From positions 248,001-312,000 of the forward strand of contig JACKCG010000002.1 of NCBI GenBank assembly GCA_020634135.1: 64,000 nucleotides of DNA, in the 5' to 3' direction. Positions within the stretch are counted from its first letter, which is position 1; each line of letters opens with the position of its first letter. The stretch is from Anaerolineaceae bacterium (GTDB taxonomy: Bacteria > Chloroflexota > Anaerolineae > Aggregatilineales > Phototrophicaceae). The notes under the pieces were generated by a model that did not search any database, was not told where the DNA came from, and worked only from the letters and a program-made list of their open reading frames with translations. Made by a program: the position numbers and the translations under genes. Positions 16,509-24,219 of this stretch are shown here, in pieces.

Positions 16509-17813
16509 ATGAAAAAAGCGTTATTTCTCATTCTCGTATTGGTGTTAGTCGTAGCTGCTCTGCCGGTTGCGGCGCAGGATGATATGATGCCCGCCATTGA
16601 CTGCTTGACCGACGAAACAGCAACCGTCGTCGTGTCGGTGGGGTCCGTTGGTAAGGACATTGAGTTCGGTCAGCGTGCGGCGGATGAATTCATGGCCGCC
16701 TGCCCGAACATCACGGTGCAAATCTACTCACTGCCGGAATCTGCAACCGACATCCTCGGCTACTATCTGCAGCAGTTTGAAGCGCAAAGCTCTGAAATTG
16801 ACGTGTTCCAGTTTGACGTGATCTGGCCCGGCATCCTCGCTGAACACATGCTGAATATGTATGATTACATCAGTGAAGAAGCCCTGGCGGATTACTTCCC
16901 GGCCATCGTCGCCAACAACACGGTTGACGGCAATCTGACGGGTATCCCCTGGTTCAACGATGCGCCGATGCTGTACTATCGCACCGACCTGCTCGAAGAA
17001 TATGGTGTGGAAGTACCGCAGACGTGGGAAGAACTTGCGGTTGCCGCTCAGACAGTCCAGGATGGCGAACGTGCCAAGGGTAATGCGGACTTCTGGGGCT
17101 ATGTCTGGCAGGGTAACGCCTACGAAGGTCTGACCTGCGATGGTCTCGAATGGATTTACACCGAAGCGGGCAGCACAATTGTGGACCGCGAAGGCAACAT
17201 TACGATTAATGACCCGGCAGTGGCGCACGCGCTTGATCGTGCTGCGACCTGGGTTGGCACCATCAGCCCCGAAGGTGTGACTAGCTACCAGGAAGAAGAC
17301 TCACGCGCCGTCTGGCAGGCGGGCAACGCTGCCTTTATGCGCAATTGGCCGTATGCTTACTCTCTGGGCCAGGGCGAAGACAGCGCAGTTGCCGGTATCT
17401 TCAACGTAGCTCTGCTCCCGACGGGTGCGGCTGATCTGCGTGCCGCGACCCAGGGCGGGTGGCAGCTTGGCGTTTCCAAGTACTCTAAGAACCCGACTGC
17501 CGCAGCTGCGGTTGCGATTTACTTCAGCAGCCCCTACGTTCAGAAGTACCGCTCGCTGGAAGGGTCATATCTCCCCACCGCGATGTCACTGTACTCCGAC
17601 GCTGACCTGCTGGCGGCGAACCCGTACTATGCCGAACTGTTCCCGGTGCTTTCCAACACCGTGACCCGTCCGTCAACCGTTACGGGTGTCCTCTACAACC
17701 AGGTTTCAACCGCGTTCTTCACCGCTGCTCACAGCGTCCTCGTTGGTGAACAGGACGGCGCGACGGCGATGGAACTGCTGGAACTCGACCTGCAGGATAT
17801 TCTGGGTCAATAA
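16509..17813 (+). CDS. Sugar ABC importer, substrate-binding protein
   Basis: A 434-residue family 1 solute-binding protein. The start MKKALFLILVLVLVVAALP is a signal peptide ending in VAAQDD. The mature part has the usual hinge segments (FGQRAADEFMAACPNITV, FDVIWPGILAEHML, GIPWFNDAPMLYYRTDLLEE, GWQLGVSKYSKN) of MalE/trehalose-type binders. ATG 16509 follows AGAAAGG; the frame extends upstream to 16470 without a ribosome binding site. The gene is followed by a hairpin and two permease genes. The oligo-1,6-glucosidase just upstream suggests an alpha-glucoside such as isomaltose or trehalose as ligand; this is inference from context. Confidence 0.9.
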   Translation: MKKALFLILVLVLVVAALPVAAQDDMMPAIDCLTDETATVVVSVGSVGKDIEFGQRAADEFMAACPNITVQIYSLPESATDILGYYLQQFEAQSSEIDVFQFDVIWPGILAEHMLNMYDYISEEALADYFPAIVANNTVDGNLTGIPWFNDAPMLYYRTDLLEEYGVEVPQTWEELAVAAQTVQDGERAKGNADFWGYVWQGNAYEGLTCDGLEWIYTEAGSTIVDREGNITINDPAVAHALDRAATWVGTISPEGVTSYQEEDSRAVWQAGNAAFMRNWPYAYSLGQGEDSAVAGIFNVALLPTGAADLRAATQGGWQLGVSKYSKNPTAAAAVAIYFSSPYVQKYRSLEGSYLPTAMSLYSDADLLAANPYYAELFPVLSNTVTRPSTVTGVLYNQVSTAFFTAAHSVLVGEQDGATAMELLELDLQDILGQ

Positions 17814-17823
17814 ACAAGTTGCG

Positions 17824-17867
17824 GGGAGGTAGCCTTTCTGTTGGGGAGGCTACCTCCCTCTTTTTTT
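17824..17867 (+). terminator. Intrinsic terminator/attenuator between binding-protein and permease genes
   Basis: GGGAGGTAGCC (17824-17834) pairs perfectly with GGCTACCTCCC (17848-17858), followed by TCTTTTTTT. An eleven-pair stem with a T-run inside the operon. It should stop most transcripts after the binding-protein gene and let few reach the permeases, giving the usual excess of binding protein. Confidence 0.85.
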
Positions 17868-17891
17868 ATATATTGGGAGTTTATAATCACG

Positions 17892-19430
17892 GTGATTGGG
17901 ACAATTTCAAAATCCGAAGAGTTACCTGCCAGTTATAACACGGGGCTTAAGTTCATTGCGCTGCTTTTGTTCGTTATCGCCCTAGGGGCAACCGTGTTTT
18001 ACGTTCAATCCATTTTCAGCATATCCGAAGTTCAGATGGGACTGAGTGGTGAAAGCAGCCTGATCCTGGTGTTTCTGCATAATGCCGGCATCACCATGCC
18101 CTTGTTGGTGCTGGGACTCAGTGTGTGGCTGGTCATCACTGCGTTCCAGATTATCAGAGGAAACCCCGAGGCCGTGCGCTGGGCTTCCGTCATCGTTTTC
18201 TGGATGGCAGTGGGCGCGATCATTCTGGGCGTGTTCCTCATCTTCCAACAGTCCGCAGGCAGCGATACGGTAGAAGCTGACCTGGGACGCGGACTGCTTG
18301 CCGGAGTACCGTTTATACTGTTAGCAGCAGTGACAGGCGGAGCAAGCTGGTGGCTGTCGCGTAATTCTGTCCTGGTGAATCGCAACCAGACACTCACAGC
18401 GCGTAACGCTCGCATGGCCTGGAATTTGCTCATTCCAACCATTGCTATCTTAATTATTGTGGCGGCCCGCCCACTTGAAAAGACTTTCATTGAAAGCCTG
18501 ACCGATAAGCGTTTTGGCAGTGCCGACCCGGTCAACTTTGTGGGATTATCAAATTATACGCAGCTTCTCGGCTTCCGCTTTGATACGGTTTCCTGCCGCA
18601 AGGCGGATGACGGCACCTGTACGCGGGACCCGAACGGATCGCCCCGCTGGGAACTGATTGACCGTGAACTGCTGCGGGAAGGCTATCGTTCAGTCGGCTA
18701 TCTCCAGCTTGGCAGTGACCAGGCGCTGGTACTGAGCGGGACGGATTCCGATTTCCTGACCGGCATCGGCAATACGCTCTACTTCACATTTTTCTCCGTC
18801 ACCCTGGAACTGTCGCTAGGGCTGTTTATTGCGATGGTAGTCAACTCAAACTTTGCCGGGCGCGGTTTCATGCGGGCGGTGATGCTCATCCCCTGGGCGA
18901 TTCCGACGGTTATTTCCGCACGCCTGTGGGAACTCATGCTGCGTGACAATCAGTCGGGCATTATCAACAAAGTGCTGCTGGATTTGCATATTATTGACCA
19001 ATCGCAGGCGTGGTTGAGCAATTCCGGACTCCAGCTAAACGCATTGATTATGGTGGATGTGTGGAAAACAACACCGTTTATGGCGCTGCTGCTGCTGGCG
19101 GGTTTGCAGCTCATTCCGTCTGACCTGTACGAAGCGGCATCAGTGGATGGTGCTAACCGCTGGGTGCAGTTCCGTTCGATTACCCTACCCTTGCTGCGCC
19201 CGGTAATCGGCATTGCGCTCATCTTCCGCACGCTCGACGCGCTGCGTGTTTTCGATGTGTTCAATGTGCTGCTGGGGCGTCAAAAGCTCTCGATGGCAAC
19301 TTACAATTATGAAGTGCTGATCCAGAATCAGCAGGGCGGGTATGCTTCGGCAGTCTCGGTCATCATTTTTGTCCTGATTGCCGTCTTTACGTTTCTGTAT
19401 GTACGCTCAGTGAGGATTGAAGCCGCATGA
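17892..19430 (+). CDS. Sugar ABC importer permease 1 (MalF-type, extended)
   Basis: A permease of about 512 residues, longer than the usual 290-330. The N-terminal 190 residues add four or so membrane segments. They are followed by an insert of about 100 residues with charged and cysteine-containing sequence before the core permease domain, an arrangement like E. coli MalF. The EAA loop that docks the ATPase is visible as EAASVDGANRWVQFRSITLP. The start is uncertain: the open frame reaches back into the terminator, and GTG 17892 follows GGGAG at 12-base spacing. It overlaps the next permease gene by four bases (ATGA). No ATPase gene follows. Confidence 0.88.
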   Translation: MIGTISKSEELPASYNTGLKFIALLLFVIALGATVFYVQSIFSISEVQMGLSGESSLILVFLHNAGITMPLLVLGLSVWLVITAFQIIRGNPEAVRWASVIVFWMAVGAIILGVFLIFQQSAGSDTVEADLGRGLLAGVPFILLAAVTGGASWWLSRNSVLVNRNQTLTARNARMAWNLLIPTIAILIIVAARPLEKTFIESLTDKRFGSADPVNFVGLSNYTQLLGFRFDTVSCRKADDGTCTRDPNGSPRWELIDRELLREGYRSVGYLQLGSDQALVLSGTDSDFLTGIGNTLYFTFFSVTLELSLGLFIAMVVNSNFAGRGFMRAVMLIPWAIPTVISARLWELMLRDNQSGIINKVLLDLHIIDQSQAWLSNSGLQLNALIMVDVWKTTPFMALLLLAGLQLIPSDLYEAASVDGANRWVQFRSITLPLLRPVIGIALIFRTLDALRVFDVFNVLLGRQKLSMATYNYEVLIQNQQGGYASAVSVIIFVLIAVFTFLYVRSVRIEAA

Positions 19431-20281
19431 CCCCCGAAACAAATATCCTGAACAAACTATTAGGACGAGCGGGCTTCTATCTGCTGATTGTGGCGATTGT
19501 CCTTTTCTCCTTATTTCCCTTCTACTGGGCGTTGAATTCGTCCTTCAAGGGTGAGCAGGAGCTTTTTGAACCGGCGTCGTATCTGCCGCGCAACTTCACG
19601 ACGATTAATTACCAGGGCGTGTTCAGCAATGGCAATTTCATGCAGGCGCTGTTCAATTCCGCCTGGGTATCGGCAGCGGTGGTGCTGTTGTCGTTGGTGG
19701 TGGGGGCGTTCGCTGCTTATGCATTGGGAAGGCTGCAGTTTCGCGGGCGCACTGCCATGATGTATATCGTGCTTGCCATGACGATGTTCCCGCAGATTTC
19801 GATTTTGTCAGGCCTGTTCACGACGGTACGTGAAATCGGGGTATATGGATCGCCCTTATCGCTGATCCTCACGTATCCCATCTTTACGCTGCCCTTTACG
19901 GTATGGGTGCTAACCTCGTTCTTTAAAGGTCTGCCGGACGAAATCGAACAGGCGGCGCTGGTAGACGGCGCAACTGGCTTCCAGACCTTCTACATGATTA
20001 TGCTGCCGTTGACCGCGCCCGCCCTGGTGACAACCGGGCTGCTGGCGTTTATCGCGGCCTGGAATGAATACCTGTATGCCCTGACATTCACCCTGACCAA
20101 CCGCGCTGCTCAAACCGTGCCGGTGGCAATCGCCCAGTTTAACGGGATGGTTGCCCGACAAGAACCAATTGCCGAGGTCATGGCGGCGGCGATGGTGGTG
20201 ACACTGCCGCTGATTGTACTGGTGGTCGTGTTCCAGAAGCGTATTGTGGCCGGCCTGACTGCCGGGGCGGTTAAAGGGTGA
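19427..20281 (+). CDS. Sugar ABC importer permease 2 (MalG-type)
   Basis: A 284-residue inner-membrane permease with six predicted segments, the normal length for MalG-type subunits. The N-terminal helix and FPFYWALNSSFKG are typical, and the EAA loop is EQAALVDGATGFQTFYMIMLP. The ATG overlaps the stop of permease 1 by four bases, so the two are co-translated. It ends in the family-typical AGLTAGAVKG. With the upstream binding protein it forms the membrane part of a carbohydrate importer whose ATPase (MsmK/UgpC type) must be encoded elsewhere. Confidence 0.92.
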   Translation: MTPETNILNKLLGRAGFYLLIVAIVLFSLFPFYWALNSSFKGEQELFEPASYLPRNFTTINYQGVFSNGNFMQALFNSAWVSAAVVLLSLVVGAFAAYALGRLQFRGRTAMMYIVLAMTMFPQISILSGLFTTVREIGVYGSPLSLILTYPIFTLPFTVWVLTSFFKGLPDEIEQAALVDGATGFQTFYMIMLPLTAPALVTTGLLAFIAAWNEYLYALTFTLTNRAAQTVPVAIAQFNGMVARQEPIAEVMAAAMVVTLPLIVLVVVFQKRIVAGLTAGAVKG

Positions 20282-20324
20282 TCCTTTCCAGCGTATCCGG
20301 GGAATACTCAGACGATAGTGTGCT

Positions 20325-20355
20325 AAAGCAAGGGGCTGAATGATGCCCCTGCTTT
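20325..20355 (+). terminator. Terminator of the sugar importer operon
   Basis: AAAGCAaGGGGC (20325-20336) pairs with GCCCCtGCTTT (20345-20355) across an eight-base loop, then GTGTTT. It lies 43 bases after the last permease. Confidence 0.65.
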
Positions 20356-20523
20356 GTGTTTGAAACAAGGGCATAATCATAACCATTGTGCTGCAATCCT
20401 ATCGCCGTTTTGAAATCATGCCGCATATTTTTCGTGCTCCCGGCCAGGGGTATTTCTTTCATCAGACAGGCACATTGGTGGCGGGGCGCGCTGGCCGTTT
20501 GCCGCAATCGGTTGACAAATCTC

Positions 20524-21231
20524 ATGCTCCTCTCGCTTAGCGTCATTATGTTTTTCGCCTTTCTAATTCTCAGTCTGACCGGATTCGGTCACGCGCTCGT
20601 TGCCATGCCGCTCCTTATCCCGCTGATTGGTCTCTCTAATGCCGCTCCACTGGTTGCGCTATGCTCGCTTGTCGGCACGCTGGTGATGCTGGTGCATTAC
20701 TACCAGCATATCCGTTTGCGTACAGTGTGGCGTTATGCTTTAGCGTCTGCAATCGGGATTCCCCTGGGTGTGTATCTGCTGGATTATATAGACGAGAAAA
20801 CCGGCATGACGGCCCTGGCCGTTGTGGTAATCGGTTACAGCCTGTACAGCCTGTTGAATCTTCGCTTGCCACATCTTAAAGGCTATATATGGGCCTACAC
20901 TTTTGGCTTGTTGACCGGCGTGCTGAGCGGGGCTTACAATACGGGTGGGCCGCCAGCGGTGATCTACGCGACCACGAACCGATGGGAGCCGGACGAGTTT
21001 CGGGGCAATTTGCGGGGAATTTCGCTGCTCAATAGTGCAATTGTGGTGACAACACATGCGCTCAGCCACAACCTGACTCCCCTGGTATGGGGCTATTTTG
21101 TCTATACACTGCCCGCGCTGCTTATTGGTACAGCGGGCGGAATGCTGCTCGCATCGCGCCTTCCCGCACGCGCCTTTCAGAAAATAGTTCTCGTGCTGCT
21201 GCTGGTTCTGGGTATCCAACTGCTGCTGTAG
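20524..21231 (+). CDS. TSUP-family (TauE/SafE) membrane transporter
   Basis: About 235 residues, almost entirely hydrophobic, with seven or eight membrane segments. The repeated family pattern is visible: LTGFGHALVAMPLLIPLIGL in the first half and GLLTGVLSGAYNTGGPPAVI in the second, the GGP motif being the TSUP signature. Members export sulfite, sulfoacetate and other sulfur-containing anions. The ATG at 20524 fits the normal family length; the frame is open back to 20386, but that part is not membrane sequence. No clear ribosome binding site is present, so the start is uncertain. No sulfur genes are adjacent, so the substrate is open. Confidence 0.85.
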   Translation: MLLSLSVIMFFAFLILSLTGFGHALVAMPLLIPLIGLSNAAPLVALCSLVGTLVMLVHYYQHIRLRTVWRYALASAIGIPLGVYLLDYIDEKTGMTALAVVVIGYSLYSLLNLRLPHLKGYIWAYTFGLLTGVLSGAYNTGGPPAVIYATTNRWEPDEFRGNLRGISLLNSAIVVTTHALSHNLTPLVWGYFVYTLPALLIGTAGGMLLASRLPARAFQKIVLVLLLVLGIQLLL

Positions 21232-21269
21232 TTCATTGTGCGCTCTCCCACGCATTCAGGAGACTGAGG

Positions 21270-22064
21270 ATGACAACACCATTCCCCAAGATCATGAAGG
21301 GCGCAGAACCTTACTTCTACCGGGGTGGCTCGCTGGGGGTACTGGTGCTGCATGGCTTTACCGCGTCTCCCGCCGAGCCATACTGGTTAGGAACATACCT
21401 GGCCGGGCAGGGTATGACAGTCTATATCCCCCGGATTGCCGGACATGGTACAGACCGGCGCGACCTCGCCCGGTTGCATTGGCACGACTGGTATTTTTCA
21501 GCCCTGGATGGCTACCATGTACTGAGCCAGCAGTGTGAGCAGGTCTTTGTAGCGGGGCATTCGATGGGCGGCCTGCTGGCGCTGCTGCTGGCGGCGCAGG
21601 TTTCCCTGGCGGGCGTGGCAGTGCTGGCCTCTCCGGTGCAGTTCAATAGTCGCGCGATGGCATCCGCGCATTTGTTGAGATTTGTTGTGCCGTATACTGA
21701 CCAGAGTGGTGACTCGGCCCTCACTGAGACGATTCGGGCGGAACAGGCGCAGCGCGGCGAACCGGTTATCGGGCGGGTGCGCTATGATATCTGGTCAACA
21801 GCGGCTGTCGCGCAGCTCTACGCGCTGGTCAACACAGCCAGAGACAGGCTGCCCCAGGTGACAGCGCCCTTGCTGCTGCTTTACTCTGAGGCGGATACGG
21901 TTGTGCCGCTGGCAAACGCCGACATTATCGCCGCCGGAGTCCGCAGCGCGGTTATTGAGCGGCATACAGTCCCCAACAGCGATCATATCCTGATTCAGGA
22001 TCATGAACGCGACACCGTGTTCCAGTTGGTCAGCGCGTTTATTCAGGCGCAGCAGGGCGGGTGA
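21270..22064 (+). CDS. Alpha/beta hydrolase, carboxylesterase/monoacylglycerol lipase-like
   Basis: A 264-residue serine hydrolase. The catalytic triad is readable: S98 in GHSMGG, D209 in SEADTVVP and H239 in NSDHIL. The oxyanion motif HGFTASP (residues 28-34) is that of the Est30/bacterial monoacylglycerol lipase group, which hydrolyses short-chain esters or monoglycerides. It has no signal peptide, so it is cytosolic. ATG 21270 is preceded by AGGAGACTGAGG; the longer frame from 21087 overlaps the TSUP gene. It is probably co-transcribed with the TSUP gene (38 bases apart) and converges with ybaK. Confidence 0.9.
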   Translation: MTTPFPKIMKGAEPYFYRGGSLGVLVLHGFTASPAEPYWLGTYLAGQGMTVYIPRIAGHGTDRRDLARLHWHDWYFSALDGYHVLSQQCEQVFVAGHSMGGLLALLLAAQVSLAGVAVLASPVQFNSRAMASAHLLRFVVPYTDQSGDSALTETIRAEQAQRGEPVIGRVRYDIWSTAAVAQLYALVNTARDRLPQVTAPLLLLYSEADTVVPLANADIIAAGVRSAVIERHTVPNSDHILIQDHERDTVFQLVSAFIQAQQGG

Positions 22065-22065
22065 G

Positions 22066-22539
22066 TCAGGGGATAAGCGGCACGACCTGGGCATTTGACG
22101 CTCGGATGAGATCATCAGGTGTCATGATGATTTCCTGCCCCCACTGCCCGGTACCGACTCCCAACGCCTGCTCTTTGACCAGCGACTCCTCCAGGAAGGT
22201 GCGGAATCCCTCTGGTTGCCAGCAGAATGGCGGAATCGAGCCGATGATGTAACCCGTTACCGCCTTGACGGTATCCGGGTCGGCCATCCTGATATTGCGT
22301 GAGCCAATCGCCTTTTTCAACAGCCCTGACTTGGCTGACTGGTCGCCGCCAACCATCACCAGCACATTTTCCCCGGTATCCACCACCGTAAATATGAGGG
22401 TCTTAATCATCTGCCGCTCGGAAAAGCCGAGGGCGTGCGCCACATTTGCCGCGCCTTTGGGCGTATCGGTAGGAAACTCCATTCGCTGGTAGGGAATCTG
22501 ACGTTCATCGAGGTAGGTGTGTGCTGGGAGCTGCGACAT
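22066..22539 (-). CDS. YbaK/ProX-family aminoacyl-tRNA deacylase
   Basis: A 157-residue trans-editing protein. The fold pattern is clear: YLDERQIPYQRMEFP at the start, a helix with FSERQMIKTLIFTV whose lysine is conserved in YbaK, then VLVMVGGDQSAKSGLLKKAIG and GYIIGSIPPFCW. These enzymes remove misacylated amino acids such as Cys or Ala from tRNA-Pro. I chose the second ATG (22539), which has GAAAGGG seven bases upstream; ATG 22557 would add six residues. It converges with the hydrolase gene, one base apart, and is divergent from the MFS gene. Editing specificity cannot be told. Confidence 0.88.
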   Translation of the reverse strand: MSQLPAHTYLDERQIPYQRMEFPTDTPKGAANVAHALGFSERQMIKTLIFTVVDTGENVLVMVGGDQSAKSGLLKKAIGSRNIRMADPDTVKAVTGYIIGSIPPFCWQPEGFRTFLEESLVKEQALGVGTGQWGQEIIMTPDDLIRASNAQVVPLIP

Positions 22540-22629
22540 GCGATTACCCTTTCTCATGAAGGCATGATCTGAAACAATATACCCATATCGGGTCTGTTCA
22601 ATGAGTCCATTACCCGAAAAGCGGTGCTA

Positions 22630-22656
22630 TTGCGGTTACTAACCGAGTCCTATAAT
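22630..22656 (+). promoter_or_regulatory. Candidate promoter of the MFS gene
   Basis: TATAAT at 22651-22656 is a perfect -10; TTGCGG at 22630-22635 could be the -35 at a short 15-base spacing. It lies 38 bases before the MFS start codon. Confidence 0.5.
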
Positions 22657-22694
22657 GTGGAAGATTACCCAAACTAACCGAGCTACCCTACCTT

Positions 22695-23936
22695 ATGACC
22701 ACACTGGCACATCCACAAACACGCCGCGTAGAAACCGGCACTCTTTCTGCGCTGCATTATCACAACTTCCGGTTGTATTTCTTTGGACAAATCATTTCCC
22801 TTTCCGGCACCTGGATGCAAGTCATTGCGCAGGGCTGGTTGGTGTTTCATCTGACGCAATCAGAACTCTGGTTGGGTGTTGTGGCATGTGCCGCTGGACT
22901 GCCGTCGCTGCTGCTCTCCCCGTTTGCCGGGGTTATCGTAGACCGCTATCCGCGCCGCTCTATCCTGATTATTTCACAGACTGCCCAGATGCTGCTGGCG
23001 TTCACATTGGCGGCACTCACTTTTGCCGATGTTGTACAAGCATATCATATCGTTGTGCTGGCATTTCTACTGGGTGTTACGAACGCCATTGATGCCCCGT
23101 CGCGCCAATCAATTATTGTTGATCTGGTAGGACACAAAGACCTGAGCAGCGGTATCGCGCTGAACGCTATCATGTTCAACGCCTCGCGCATTGTCGGCCC
23201 TGCCATCGCTGGAATCATGCTCAATCAAGTGGGACCGGCATGGTGCTTCGCTTTTAATGGCACCAGTTTCCTGGCAGTTATCGCCATGCTGATTATTATG
23301 CGCGTGGAATTTACGCCGCGAACGAACACGCTTTCCCCCCTGCGGCGGCTGCAAGAGGGGTTGCAGTTTTCCCGCCGGCATCCCACGATAGCGCCGCTGC
23401 TGCTGCTGGCTGTCACCGCTGCGATTTTCATCTCAAATATTTCGACCATGCTCCCGGCTTTTGCCGATCTGGTGCTGAATTCCCCAGTGGATGGCTTTGC
23501 CGCGATGAGTACCGGCCTGGGAGTGGGGGCTTTGGTCGCTGCCGTATCGGTCACACCGCTGGGTCGCCGCTTTGGGCGCGGGCGGGTGGTCATGACGATG
23601 AGCGGCTTCGTAACCACTATCGGGCTGATCGTCACCCGTATGACTCAGATTACACCAGCGGTTGGGCTAATGTCGCTCTTCGGCTTCGGTATCATTCTCC
23701 AGTTTGTCACGGTGAATACCCTCATCCAGGATCAGGTGCCGGATGAATTCAGGGGGCGGGTGATGAGCCTGTATACCCTGGCATGGTTTGGATTTGCGCC
23801 GTTTGGAGCACTGGCCTTAGGCTTCATCGCCGGACTCGTCGGCACAGCCAATGCGATGGCGCTTTTTACACTGGTGGGCGGCAGCATCAGCATGATAATT
23901 CTCTGGCGGTCACGAGCAGTTCGCCAATTGTTGTAA
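22695..23936 (+). CDS. MFS exporter (EntS/DHA3-type)
   Basis: A 413-residue protein with 12 predicted membrane segments. The start of the domain, NFRLYFFGQIISLSGTWMQ and IAQGWLVFHLT, and the loop PFAGVIVDRYPRRSIL are diagnostic of the MFS_3 group that includes the enterobactin exporter EntS and macrolide pumps. It therefore probably exports a small molecule by proton antiport. It is single-gene with its own promoter and a hairpin terminator about 110 bases after the stop. No siderophore or resistance genes are nearby to suggest a substrate. Confidence 0.88.
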   Translation: MTTLAHPQTRRVETGTLSALHYHNFRLYFFGQIISLSGTWMQVIAQGWLVFHLTQSELWLGVVACAAGLPSLLLSPFAGVIVDRYPRRSILIISQTAQMLLAFTLAALTFADVVQAYHIVVLAFLLGVTNAIDAPSRQSIIVDLVGHKDLSSGIALNAIMFNASRIVGPAIAGIMLNQVGPAWCFAFNGTSFLAVIAMLIIMRVEFTPRTNTLSPLRRLQEGLQFSRRHPTIAPLLLLAVTAAIFISNISTMLPAFADLVLNSPVDGFAAMSTGLGVGALVAAVSVTPLGRRFGRGRVVMTMSGFVTTIGLIVTRMTQITPAVGLMSLFGFGIILQFVTVNTLIQDQVPDEFRGRVMSLYTLAWFGFAPFGALALGFIAGLVGTANAMALFTLVGGSISMIILWRSRAVRQLL

Positions 23937-24043
23937 GAGACGCCGGGCATCTATACCGTATTTGCAGGAGTCACCGGTATATCCTGGCCCCAACACCTCT
24001 AAAGAGTAGCCGCAATATAGGCATTTGATAGGGAAAATGAGCG

Positions 24044-24076
24044 AAGATTGCCATGAGAGTATAATGGCAATCTTTT
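24044..24076 (+). terminator. Intrinsic terminator downstream of the MFS gene
   Basis: AAGATTGCCAT (24044-24054) pairs perfectly with ATGGCAATCTT (24064-24074) across nine bases, ending in TTTT. The rest of the 283-base gap 23937-24219 shows nothing else. Confidence 0.75.
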
Positions 24077-24219
24077 GTTGCGTTTGAAAACATCAGCGCA
24101 TTTTGTTCCAATAAAACACGGCTAAAAAGCGGATCGCCGCTCTTCTTTAACACACCTTGCGTCCAAAATACAGTATCCTTAAACCATAAGGACACAGGCA
24201 GCAATAGGCTTGACGTCAT

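Noticed and set aside
18032..18535. 167-residue minus-strand frame inside the permease gene
   Set aside because: Shadow of the membrane-protein gene; Ser/Thr/Arg-rich composition with no start signal.
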